Of a stretch of DNA of 12,274 nt, positions 6,309 to 12,274 are shown piece by piece. Position 1 is the stretch's first letter. The number at the start of each line of letters is the position of its first letter. A model generated the notes under the pieces. It was given only the letters and a program-made list of their open reading frames with translations. It searched no databases and was not told the DNA's origin. Source of the stretch: Gammaproteobacteria bacterium (GTDB lineage: Bacteria; Pseudomonadota; Gammaproteobacteria; UBA6429; Thiohalophilaceae); NCBI GenBank assembly GCA_013152045.1, contig JAADGZ010000130.1, forward strand, positions 1-12,274, read 5' to 3'. A program made the translations under genes and the position numbers.

Positions 6309-6791
6309 ATGAAATTTACATTTCCCACTGCAAAATACTTTATGAAATCCCTGGTCATCTCCACTATTCTTGGTTTAGTGGCCTTTTTCCTCGCTCCTCA
6401 GCTTTCCATTGAAAACCTCGGTGCAGCCCGCGGTTTTGCCTATGGCGTACTAACGGGTGCCTTGATTGGCTCTTTGCTGGCAGCCACCCGCATCATCCCT
6501 GCCACAGCCAGCAAAATGGAGTCCATTTTTGTCGGCAATCTGGCTTTTCGCGCTTCGAACAACGCAGTACGTGAACTATTTGAGAAATATGGCGAAGTCC
6601 ATGCTGTACGCCTGATGACTGATCGCGTCACCCGCAAACCCCGTGGTTTCGGTTTTGTGGAAATGAACCATCGCGATGCCATGAAAGCGATTAAAGCCCT
6701 GCAGGGCGAAGAGTTCCAGGGCCGGGAACTGAAAGTCAATATTGCCAACGAAAGGAAGCCACGCGAAGAAGTCAGCACTGCAAATAGTTGA
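6309..6791 (+). CDS. Membrane-anchored RNA-recognition-motif (RRM) protein
   Basis: The 160-residue product has two parts. Residues about 15-29 and 42-59 are hydrophobic, probably two membrane helices joined by a short loop. Residues about 71-147 form one RRM with RNP2 IFVGNL (73-78) and RNP1 RGFGFVEM (112-119), which keep the aromatic residues that stack on RNA bases. A charged 12-residue tail ends it. The protein would hold a single-stranded RNA-binding domain at the inner membrane face; the RNA target is unknown. I recall similar architectures in other gammaproteobacteria, so the design is not unique. The frame is open upstream to a TTG at 6231, and ATGs lie at 6267 and 6282. I favour 6309 because GAGAG (6293-6297) is suitably spaced and the membrane segment follows directly. 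It ends just before a strong terminator. Confidence 0.85.
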   Translation: MKFTFPTAKYFMKSLVISTILGLVAFFLAPQLSIENLGAARGFAYGVLTGALIGSLLAATRIIPATASKMESIFVGNLAFRASNNAVRELFEKYGEVHAVRLMTDRVTRKPRGFGFVEMNHRDAMKAIKALQGEEFQGRELKVNIANERKPREEVSTANS

Positions 6792-6811
6792 TAACCGCCG
6801 CCGCTGACATG

Positions 6812-6841
6812 AAAAAAGGGAGCCTAAGGCTCCCTTTTTTT
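6812..6841. terminator. Bidirectional intrinsic terminator
   Basis: GGGAGCC (6818-6824) and GGCTCCC (6828-6834) form a perfect 7-bp GC-rich stem with loop TAA. Seven T follow it (6835-6841) and six A precede it (6812-6817), so it reads as an intrinsic terminator from both strands. It lies between the convergent RRM and FKBP genes, 20 bp after the RRM stop and 17 bp beyond the FKBP stop. Confidence 0.93.
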
Positions 6842-6858
6842 GTTACCTCAACGGTCTT

Positions 6859-7224
6859 CTAGCTGCGGACTTCCAACAGCTCCACCTCAAACATCAGAGT
6901 AGCGTTGGGCGGAATCACACCACCCGCACCCGCTGCACCATAACCCATGTCCGGCGGAATAATCAGGCTGCGTTTGCCGCCAACTTTCATCCCGGCAAAG
7001 CCCTGATCCCAACCCTTGATAACCATGCCGGCACCGAGCACAAAAGAGAAGGGATCGTTCCGATCGAGAGAGCTGTCGAATTTGCTACCCTTGTTGTCCT
7101 CGGCATCCTCGTCATACAACCAGCCGGAATAGTGCACAACAATAGATTTGCCCGCAACCGCTTCGTCACCCTCGCCCTGTGCATGATCGACAACCTGTAA
7201 TTCAGTGATATTATCTGTGGACAT
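6859..7224 (-). CDS. FKBP-type peptidyl-prolyl cis-trans isomerase
   Basis: This single-domain FKBP of 121 residues has no signal peptide, so it is cytoplasmic. It catalyses cis-trans isomerisation of X-Pro bonds during protein folding. Residues equivalent to the FKBP12 active-site pocket are all present: Y32, F49-D50, F61, V68-I69, W72 (VIKGWDQG), Y95 (DMGYGAAG) and F112. Compared with FKBP12 there is a longer acidic loop between Y32 and F49 (DEDAEDNKG). It lacks the metal-binding His-rich tail and IF domain of SlyD. The start is supported by a strong ribosome site, GGGAGAG, 7 nt upstream. It is a monocistronic unit ending at the shared terminator. Confidence 0.95.
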   Translation of the reverse strand: MSTDNITELQVVDHAQGEGDEAVAGKSIVVHYSGWLYDEDAEDNKGSKFDSSLDRNDPFSFVLGAGMVIKGWDQGFAGMKVGGKRSLIIPPDMGYGAAGAGGVIPPNATLMFEVELLEVRS

Positions 7225-7231
7225 TTAATGT

Positions 7232-7238
7232 CTCTCCC
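7232..7238 (-). promoter_or_regulatory. Strong ribosome binding site of the FKBP gene
   Basis: On the minus strand GGGAGAG lies 7 nt before the ATG, which fixes the start. The 230-bp space to the divergent cheV gene (7225-7454) must hold both promoters. I found no convincing -35/-10 pair in it, and no flagellar sigma-28-type site ahead of cheV. Confidence 0.6.
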
Positions 7239-7454
7239 ATATTTTGTTGATCTGCCGGCTAGCTTCAGAGCGAGAAAATTCCCACCTGCACAGCCTTTCA
7301 GGACAGATTTTGCTTCAGTAATTTTTCCATGCGCCGTTATATAGACGCATAGTGTATTAGCACAGTATGTCATAAATCTCGGCCAAATCAGAATCTACAG
7401 GCGGAGAAAATAGATAAAGTAGACGTAAAATTTGTTGGAAGACAGGATAGGCAC

Positions 7455-8417
7455 ATGAACTCATCATTTATTACTTCTGTTGACGAGCGCACCAAACTGG
7501 CAGGCGCAAACCGGCTGGAAATCCTTCTTTTCAGTCTTGGTCTCGATGCCAATACCCAGCGCGAGGAAGTCTTCGGCCTAAATGTTTTCAAAATCCGCGA
7601 AGTCATCCAGGTGCCGGAAATTACCCGCGCACCAGACATGCCAGTGGGTGTCAAAGGCATGGTCAGTCTGCGTGGCGTGATGATCCCGGTTATCGATATG
7701 GCGCATTTTTGCGGCATGGCGGTTGATGAGCCGCCCAGCAAACTGATTGTGACTGAATACAACAAGTCTACCCAGGCGCTGCTAGTCAACTCAGTAGAGC
7801 AAATTCTGCGACTCGAATGGAATGACATCAAAGTTCCACCATCCATGATGGCTAACCGCATGGGCGGCCTGATCACAGCCGTAACCGAACTCAAAGACAA
7901 GCGTATCGTCATGCTGCTGGATGTAGAAAAAGTGCTCGCAGAAACGGCCGGGACACTGGATGATCCCAGCCAGTTCGACGGTATCGAGCGTCTAGAGGAG
8001 ACCGCTACGGTCTTCTTTGCCGATGACTCCAGCGTTGCCCGCCGCCAGATCGAGAACACCCTTGATCGTCTGGGAGCAAATTATTACAGCGCCAAAAATG
8101 GTGAAGAGGCCTGGGAAAAACTTCAGGAAATTGCCACTCGCGCCGAGGCCAGCCATTCCCCCGTAAGCGAAATGATCCAGGCCATTATTACCGATGTTGA
8201 AATGCCCGGTATGGATGGTTATGTGCTGACTAAAAACATCAAAGCTGACGCCCGCTTCAAAGGTATTCCGGTACTCATGCATTCGTCTCTATCGGCTGAT
8301 GCCAATATGTTGCTGGGCAGCAAGGTGGGAGCCGATGCCTATATACCAAAGTTTGATCCCATTGAGCTGTCAAAGGCGCTGACCCCGCTCCTGATTCAGA
8401 ACAGGAACACCACCTAA
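7455..8417 (+). CDS. cheV: Chemotaxis protein CheV (CheW domain plus response-regulator receiver)
   Basis: This 320-residue adaptor couples chemoreceptors to the CheA kinase. The N-terminal CheW-like domain (about 20-170) shows VFGLNVFKIREVIQVPEIT and a central GMVSLRGVMIPVIDM block. The receiver domain (about 185-318) has the acidic pair D190-D191, the phospho-acceptor D247 in TDVEMPGMDGY, and K299 in the YIPKFDP motif, so it should be phosphorylatable and may serve as an adaptation module or phosphate sink. The length matches typical CheV. AGG at 7444-7446 is a suitable ribosome site. No cheA, cheR, cheB or flagellar genes are in view, so it is an orphan chemotaxis gene here, which is common for cheV. 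It is convergent with the unrecognised 226-residue gene, 22 bp apart. Confidence 0.95.
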   Translation: MNSSFITSVDERTKLAGANRLEILLFSLGLDANTQREEVFGLNVFKIREVIQVPEITRAPDMPVGVKGMVSLRGVMIPVIDMAHFCGMAVDEPPSKLIVTEYNKSTQALLVNSVEQILRLEWNDIKVPPSMMANRMGGLITAVTELKDKRIVMLLDVEKVLAETAGTLDDPSQFDGIERLEETATVFFADDSSVARRQIENTLDRLGANYYSAKNGEEAWEKLQEIATRAEASHSPVSEMIQAIITDVEMPGMDGYVLTKNIKADARFKGIPVLMHSSLSADANMLLGSKVGADAYIPKFDPIELSKALTPLLIQNRNTT

Positions 8418-8437
8418 TCTCATCACAGACAACGCCC

Positions 8438-8459
8438 GCTCAGGCACGCTCTTCTGAGC
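8438..8459. terminator. Hairpin between convergent cheV and hypothetical gene
   Basis: GCTCAG (8438-8443) pairs with CTGAGC (8454-8459) over a 10-nt loop. It starts about 20 bp after the cheV stop and overlaps the last codons of the opposing gene. No T-tract follows, so it is at best a weak or factor-assisted stop signal. Confidence 0.3.
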
Positions 8460-9120
8460 CGATCAGATTTGCCTCTAAAAAGTGTTGATAATTCTCTGCA
8501 CTAACTAACTGAGTACCATCGCAGTTAAATTGAATGCGCACAAAACTCTGTACCATACAAATAGTCACATTGCGGATATAGTAGTCCGGCATATCACGCA
8601 GCACTTTTAGTGTGGAAATCACATGGATGATTTCCTCCTTCTCCATCGGCTCCCACTCTGCATTGCGCTTGTTGAGTATGCTCTGCCAGTACCCCGGCAG
8701 TTTCTTATAAATTGGGTTAGAGGCGATATTCCAGTAAATATCATTCACCAGGCGGATCTTGTCTTCGTAACTCACGGCCGGGAACTGGCGTTCAATGTAA
8801 TCCTGATCGGCCATTTTTTCCGCTTCGTGAACTTCGATGCGCATGGGATCAAACACAGAGGCGGTTCGAATCTCGCCGTTATTAAAGCCAATATATAAAC
8901 GGAAAGTACTGCGGTTTAACAGCAATTCCTTGAAATTGACGGCCAGTGGTTCATAAAGACTATCCACCTTGCTATTGTATTTCTTGCGCGCATAGGTGGT
9001 TTCTCGCAAAGAAGGATCGCCCTTGATACCAATCTGCAAGGTTTCCGAATTCAGGCCGCTGGCACTGAGAATGCTCTCCTTCAATATCTTCGCTTCCATT
9101 TCAATATCACGTTCTGACAT
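8440..9120 (-). CDS. Conserved-looking hypothetical protein, 226 residues
   Basis: I do not recognise this family. The protein is soluble, with no signal peptide or clear membrane segment, and charged throughout. An N-terminal helical, acidic stretch (1-20) leads into a basic region (RETTYARKKYNSK). A beta-like segment follows, STFRLYIGFNNGEIRTASVFDP, then a long helical part containing DKIRLVNDIYWNIASNP and LPGYWQSIL. The C-terminal part, YYIRNVTICMVQSFVRIQFNCDGTQLVSAENY, could form a final beta sheet. The ordered hydrophobic pattern and good ribosome site (GAGAAG just upstream of the ATG) argue that it is a real gene. It is divergent from the thioredoxin gene (111 bp between starts) and convergent with cheV. 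A link to chemotaxis or redox biology is only positional. Confidence 0.8.
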   Translation of the reverse strand: MSERDIEMEAKILKESILSASGLNSETLQIGIKGDPSLRETTYARKKYNSKVDSLYEPLAVNFKELLLNRSTFRLYIGFNNGEIRTASVFDPMRIEVHEAEKMADQDYIERQFPAVSYEDKIRLVNDIYWNIASNPIYKKLPGYWQSILNKRNAEWEPMEKEEIIHVISTLKVLRDMPDYYIRNVTICMVQSFVRIQFNCDGTQLVSAENYQHFLEANLIGSEERA

Positions 9121-9172
9121 ATTCTTCTCTTATAATCTGGTACTTTGTTGACTGCTTGTTAAAAATTCCGAT

Positions 9173-9189
9173 CTCGCCTGACAGACGAG
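9173..9189. promoter_or_regulatory. 17-bp imperfect palindrome in the divergent promoter region
   Basis: CTCGCCTGACAGACGAG pairs at seven of eight positions around a central A. It lies just upstream of TATACT (9198-9203), a possible -10 for the thioredoxin gene, where a -35 box would be. It could be an operator shared by the two divergent genes; no regulator is identified. Confidence 0.3.
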
Positions 9190-9231
9190 TATCATATTAT
9201 ACTTTGATTTTTTACTACGAATGACAAAACT

Positions 9232-9591
9232 ATGCCTAGCACACAGGACAATCCTGATATCTATAATGTATCCTTGGATGACTTTGAACAAAAGGTCATC
9301 GAAACATCCCGGCAACGGCCTGTGCTGGTCGATATGTGGGCCGATTGGTGCTCTCCCTGCACCGTCATATCCCCCATCCTTGCTCAGGTTATAGCCGGTC
9401 TTGACGGTCGCGTGGCCTTGGCTAAAGTCGAAGTGGATGAAGATGAAAACATGAAGCTGGCCGGGCGTTATAAAGTGAGGGGCTTTCCAACGGTTATTCT
9501 ATTTCAGGATGGTGAAGAGAAGGCACGTTTCAGTGGTGCCCAACCCGTCTCGTTCATCAATAGCTTCATTCAGGAAAACGCCAATCTCTAA
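9232..9591 (+). CDS. Thioredoxin-family protein with WCSPC active site
   Basis: This 119-residue cytoplasmic thioredoxin-fold protein has a short N-terminal extension before the fold. The redox pair is C40 and C43 in WADWCSPC, with Ser in place of the Gly of classical thioredoxin (WCGPC). The cis-proline is P86 in RGFPTVILF, and the buried charge D34 (VLVDMW) is present. The body resembles the N-terminal thioredoxin domain of CnoX/YbbN (VLVDMWAD..., LAKVEVDEDE, PVSFINSFI), but the tetratricopeptide part of that chaperone is absent, so it is a single-domain protein. It should reduce disulfides or hold substrate proteins; the partner is unknown. It is divergent from the unrecognised 226-residue gene and convergent with the FHA gene (66 bp apart, with no clear terminator). 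Confidence 0.92.
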   Translation: MPSTQDNPDIYNVSLDDFEQKVIETSRQRPVLVDMWADWCSPCTVISPILAQVIAGLDGRVALAKVEVDEDENMKLAGRYKVRGFPTVILFQDGEEKARFSGAQPVSFINSFIQENANL

Positions 9592-9657
9592 ATGCGTGTT
9601 TCGAATTCCTGTCGATTACCAACCAGGGAAGAAGCTAAAATAAAACGCTTTTCTGTA

Positions 9658-10038
9658 TTACTTCTTATTGCCCGTATAAAACACACCCGGAATCCAGGTT
9701 TTATACAGTTTTGAAGTTTCATCCAGCCCGCCATCATTATCATCGACGAAGCGGAAGTTGTTAACCCCGATGCGAATCACATCGCCATTCGCCAGCTTGT
9801 ACAGTGACACCGGCTGGTCATTTACAAAGGTGTGATTGGTGCTGTCCAGATCCTGCAACAGGTAATCGACCTGGGCGTCCTTTTCTGAACTCAGCAACAC
9901 TTCGATAACCGCATGTTCCTTGCTCACTAGCTCGTCATCGATACAGATCTCGTTATCTGTGCCGCGACCAATCCGAGTACGCTGCCGGTCAATGGGAAAT
10001 TTTATTCCGGCATTATTGTACTGAACCAGTATCGCCAT
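9658..10038 (-). CDS. FHA-domain protein
   Basis: This 126-residue protein is essentially one forkhead-associated domain, which binds phosphothreonine peptides. The signature residues are present: G24-R25 in RIGRGTDNEI, S39 and H42 in LVSKEH, and N68 in DSTNHTFVND. His replaces the Gly usual after that Asn. The domain spans about residues 3-98. A 28-residue tail rich in Lys, Thr and Tyr follows, without a second domain. No kinase, phosphatase or secretion gene is in view. It begins 5 bp after the stop of the exported thiol protein, and its ribosome site AAGGAAG lies in the last codons of that gene, so the two are probably translated together. A cytoplasmic location is inferred from the lack of a signal peptide. 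Confidence 0.9.
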   Translation of the reverse strand: MAILVQYNNAGIKFPIDRQRTRIGRGTDNEICIDDELVSKEHAVIEVLLSSEKDAQVDYLLQDLDSTNHTFVNDQPVSLYKLANGDVIRIGVNNFRFVDDNDGGLDETSKLYKTWIPGVFYTGNKK

Positions 10039-10043
10039 AAAAT

Positions 10044-10607
10044 CTAGCTTCCTTGATTTACTTTCTCAACTGCCGATATTTTGCGGGCCGAATCATGTTG
10101 AATAAATTTTTCAACCAACTCTAATGGTATTGCGCCTATTTGCTGCACCCGCAACTCGCCATCAGGCGAATACAACAGCAGGGTTGGTGTTCCCATCCAG
10201 TTCTGCCCGGTCAGTTTTTCAAACCAGTCCGCCAGCCTGTCCGGCTCAGCGATGAGATTAGGAAAGTTTATATCGTGGCGTTTGATGAACAACTCCGCCG
10301 CTTTCTTTTTTGCCTGTCCATCAATCGAAATCCCCAACACGCGAGCATCACGGTCTTCATGCTTAAAATTGAAATCCACGTAAGTATACGCTTCACGGTT
10401 ACAAATATGGCAATCTGAAGCCCAGATCATGACCAGCAACCATTTTTTATTGCCAATATAATCGGCAATCTTTGCCGGTTTATTGTCAAAGGTCGAAAAT
10501 AGCGGTGAACTAGCAACAGTGGCCGCCTGCGATGCTGTCAATGGCAGGTTGACTACCAGTCCCAGCATCATTGCGAAAAAATATCTACCCAGTTTTTTGC
10601 TCATCAT
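10044..10607 (-). CDS. Exported TlpA/redoxin-like thiol-disulfide protein
   Basis: The 187-residue precursor begins with a clear signal peptide: basic MMSKKLGRYF, a hydrophobic core, and a likely cleavage near ASQAA (about 26-30). The mature part is a thioredoxin fold of the TlpA/ResA type with a CHIC redox pair (about C66 and C69) in MIWASDCHICN and a cis-Pro in GTPTLLLYSPDG. A family-typical insert between them includes RVLGISIDGQ. It should act in the periplasm as a reductant or oxidase of protein thiols, perhaps in cytochrome c or metal-site maturation; the substrate is unknown. The first of two adjacent ATGs is favoured because AAGAG is better spaced to it. It sits 41 bp after the VTC2-like gene and 5 bp before the FHA gene in a probable operon. 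Confidence 0.88.
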   Translation of the reverse strand: MMSKKLGRYFFAMMLGLVVNLPLTASQAATVASSPLFSTFDNKPAKIADYIGNKKWLLVMIWASDCHICNREAYTYVDFNFKHEDRDARVLGISIDGQAKKKAAELFIKRHDINFPNLIAEPDRLADWFEKLTGQNWMGTPTLLLYSPDGELRVQQIGAIPLELVEKFIQHDSARKISAVEKVNQGS

Positions 10608-10648
10608 CAGCTTACTCTTTATAAATAAAGGAGATCCTTGAGCCAGTA

Positions 10649-11716
10649 TTATACTTGCTCAGGTGACGCCACACAGCCTTTTGGTTGCAGACGCAGTTTC
10701 TCAAACTCGTCAATAATATCTTCCGCATCCAGCTCATCGTACGCCTGACGGTTGAAGGTAATCGTGCCACCGCCCATTTCATACCAGGAAAAGCCCCCGC
10801 TCCAGCTTGCCTGTTGGTAATCCCCCTGACGTTTACGTGGAAATATCAGGAGCTCGCCGGGCAGGTAAATCAGGTTATAGGGGATCTGGACTTGGTGTAA
10901 ATTGTTGATATAGGACCATGCCTGAGAGCAATCGTTCAATCTTTCACACTGGGCGGGATATGGCTTGTTACCGCCATTGTGATGCCAATGCGCCGCCATA
11001 ACAGGCAGTCCTCGCGGGCGCAGAAACATCTGGAAATGTAGGTGATTGACCGAGGCATGAGCGCCACAGGAATTATAGCCGTAGCCCAGACCCGGCAGTT
11101 TTTCACCCAATTGTTCCGCTAATTGCCAAATATAGTGGTGATATTCCTCATGTAGAAACTGCGGCATGTTTTTCTGCCGCTCGGGTAACAACACCCCGTG
11201 GTAGTCAATAAAAGGATATTTATTATAGTACAGCGCCGCTGGCCGACCGTTCAAATCCCCTTCCCAGAAACATTCTTTTTGCATGAAGGGTTTGTTGAAA
11301 TGAAAGCCGTTATCATTAAATGGCGCATAAATACCCCCGGCAACCTCACTACTCATACGCCGGGGACGAAAGGCCCGCACCTGGTTGAACTGAATCTCCC
11401 ATTCATCTTCATGTCGGAACGCGGTTTGCGCCAGCTCATCGAAACCGACCACCAGCATTTTTAAAAATACCAGCAGATCTTCATCACTTTCATTGACCTG
11501 CCGACCTTGCCTGAAGTCATCCAGAAAAAGTTTCTCCAGTTTTCTGAACTGGGTTCGCAAGGCGGAATGGGTAGCTTCAAAAATAAAGGGATCAAAAGTG
11601 GCGTTGGCGCAGCCTAGAATCAAGGTGCCCAGGCTGTCATGGTTTAACATTTCCACCAGCCCTTGATTGAATGCCAAAGAGAAACGTGAGGGTGAAGAAA
11701 AGATACTGTTAGTCAT
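10649..11716 (-). CDS. HIT/GalT-superfamily protein resembling GDP-hexose phosphorylase (VTC2/GDPGP1-like)
   Basis: This 355-residue protein has a GalT/HIT-type nucleotide-transfer core. The key stretch is YGYNSCGAHASVNHLHFQMF, with H225, H227 and Q229 forming the H-x-H-x-Q triad. Upstream is LYYNKYPFIDYHGVLLPE, like the substrate loop of plant and animal GDP-hexose phosphorylases. These enzymes split GDP-L-galactose or GDP-glucose with phosphate, or transfer a nucleotide through a His-nucleotide intermediate. The N-terminal third is helical and not recognisable. The C-terminal part (YNLIYLPGELLIFPRKR) resembles the family's closing strand. The real substrate is unknown; an Ap4A phosphorylase-like or DUF4922-like role is possible. 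It lies 53 bp after trmO in the same direction. No clear Shine-Dalgarno precedes the ATG. Confidence 0.72.
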   Translation of the reverse strand: MTNSIFSSPSRFSLAFNQGLVEMLNHDSLGTLILGCANATFDPFIFEATHSALRTQFRKLEKLFLDDFRQGRQVNESDEDLLVFLKMLVVGFDELAQTAFRHEDEWEIQFNQVRAFRPRRMSSEVAGGIYAPFNDNGFHFNKPFMQKECFWEGDLNGRPAALYYNKYPFIDYHGVLLPERQKNMPQFLHEEYHHYIWQLAEQLGEKLPGLGYGYNSCGAHASVNHLHFQMFLRPRGLPVMAAHWHHNGGNKPYPAQCERLNDCSQAWSYINNLHQVQIPYNLIYLPGELLIFPRKRQGDYQQASWSGGFSWYEMGGGTITFNRQAYDELDAEDIIDEFEKLRLQPKGCVASPEQV

Positions 11717-11769
11717 GGTTCAAAGGACACTAATTTGAGGAACTTCGATTATCGCTGTTTATCCTCTCC

Positions 11770-12274
11770 CTATCCAGTACTGTCCAAGCACAAAACATAA
11801 ATTTCCTCACCTCGGATTTCCCATTTAAGATCAAAATCAAGCAGGCGCATGGCATAAATCTCCTCACTTCCTGCCTGTGCATGGGCACGGTAAGCCGGAC
11901 GGGGATCCAGTTGCAAAAGACTAACAATCAGGCTGCGTAACTGTGTATATCCCCCGGCATAATCCTGAGCATATTTCTGACACTGAGCCTCAGCTTCAGC
12001 ACTGAATAGCAATGCACCGAACGGCTGCGGTGCCTCTGGCGCATAGCCGCTGGTCGCCTGTGGAAGGCTGTCGGCATAAGGTAGATAGGGTTTAAGATCC
12101 AGCACCGGCGTCCCATCCAGCAGATCGACCCCACTGATCTGCAAATACAGGCGCCCCTGTCGGCGGGTGATAGCGTCCAGTTTCACCACCGATAGCCCAA
12201 GCGGATTAGGTCGAAAAGTGGAACGGGAAGCAAATACACCCACTCGTCGGTTACCACCTAAGCGCGGCGGGGGA
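11770..12274 (-). CDS. trmO: tRNA m6t6A37 methyltransferase TrmO, 5' end outside window
   Basis: TrmO (YaeB, TsaA-like family) transfers a methyl group from S-adenosylmethionine to t6A at position 37 of certain tRNAs such as tRNA-Thr. The frame is open to the window edge and begins with PPRLGGNRRVGVFASRSTF, matching the E. coli block that precedes RPNPIGMS. The GTG at 12243 is therefore an internal Val, not a start. Further matches are RPNPLGLSVVKL, DLLDGTPVLDLKPYLPYADS, LLQLDPRPAYR and a beta-rich C-terminus. About 168 codons are present, so roughly the first 60-70 residues are missing relative to the 235-residue E. coli protein. It is upstream of the VTC2-like gene and may lead that minus-strand operon. 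Confidence 0.94.
   Translation of the reverse strand, partial: PPPRLGGNRRVGVFASRSTFRPNPLGLSVVKLDAITRRQGRLYLQISGVDLLDGTPVLDLKPYLPYADSLPQATSGYAPEAPQPFGALLFSAEAEAQCQKYAQDYAGGYTQLRSLIVSLLQLDPRPAYRAHAQAGSEEIYAMRLLDFDLKWEIRGEEIYVLCLDSTG

Noticed and set aside
7388..8059. 223-codon minus-strand open frame opposite cheV
   Set aside because: It is Ser/Arg/Thr-rich, with the composition expected of an antisense shadow, and it covers the CheW domain of a certain gene.

Overview
The window looks like chromosomal DNA of a gammaproteobacterium of roughly even base composition. It carries close homologues of E. coli TrhP/YegQ and TrmO/YaeB, a DUF2835 protein, CheV, and REP-like hairpin repeats of a type common in sulfur-oxidising and methane-oxidising gammaproteobacteria. 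The lineage is inferred and no genus can be named. I see no phage genes, transposase, rRNA, tRNA or CRISPR array.

Left part (1-5151). A tRNA U34 hydroxylase gene (trhP, cut by the window edge) is followed 40 bp later on the same strand by a glycerol-kinase-like FGGY kinase. Facing them on the minus strand is a pair whose coding regions overlap by 4 bp: a glycerophosphodiester phosphodiesterase and a short FAD-dependent glycerol-3-phosphate dehydrogenase. Together these suggest scavenging of phospholipid head groups or glycerol: the diesterase releases glycerol-3-phosphate, and the dehydrogenase oxidises it to dihydroxyacetone phosphate. The kinase would feed in glycerol, but two of its predicted glycerol-contacting residues differ from GlpK, so its substrate is uncertain. 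The roughly 500-bp space between the two convergent pairs is packed with hairpins. It holds two 151-bp elements, each bounded by inverted hairpins and set exactly 200 bp apart, with a diverged hairpin between them and 15-bp direct repeats outside.

Middle part (5152-8417). A small M50 site-2-type membrane protease, a DUF2835 protein, a protein with two membrane segments and an RNA-recognition motif, a cytoplasmic FKBP prolyl isomerase and a CheV chemotaxis adaptor follow in mixed orientations. A strong hairpin with T-tracts on both sides separates the RRM gene from the FKBP gene and probably terminates both.

Right part (8418-12274). An unrecognised 226-residue protein is divergent from a stand-alone thioredoxin with a WCSPC active site. 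A minus-strand run then reads trmO (cut by the right edge), a HIT/GalT-superfamily protein resembling GDP-hexose phosphorylases (VTC2/GDPGP1), an exported TlpA-like thiol protein and an FHA-domain protein. The last two are 5 bp apart, and the FHA gene's ribosome site lies in the end of the thiol-protein gene.

Most genes here are ordinary housekeeping genes. The items most worth a second look are the composite hairpin element, the kinase with a changed pocket, the bacterial VTC2-like protein, the membrane-tethered RRM protein, and the FHA/TlpA pair. I did not find convincing evidence of a wholly new multi-gene system.
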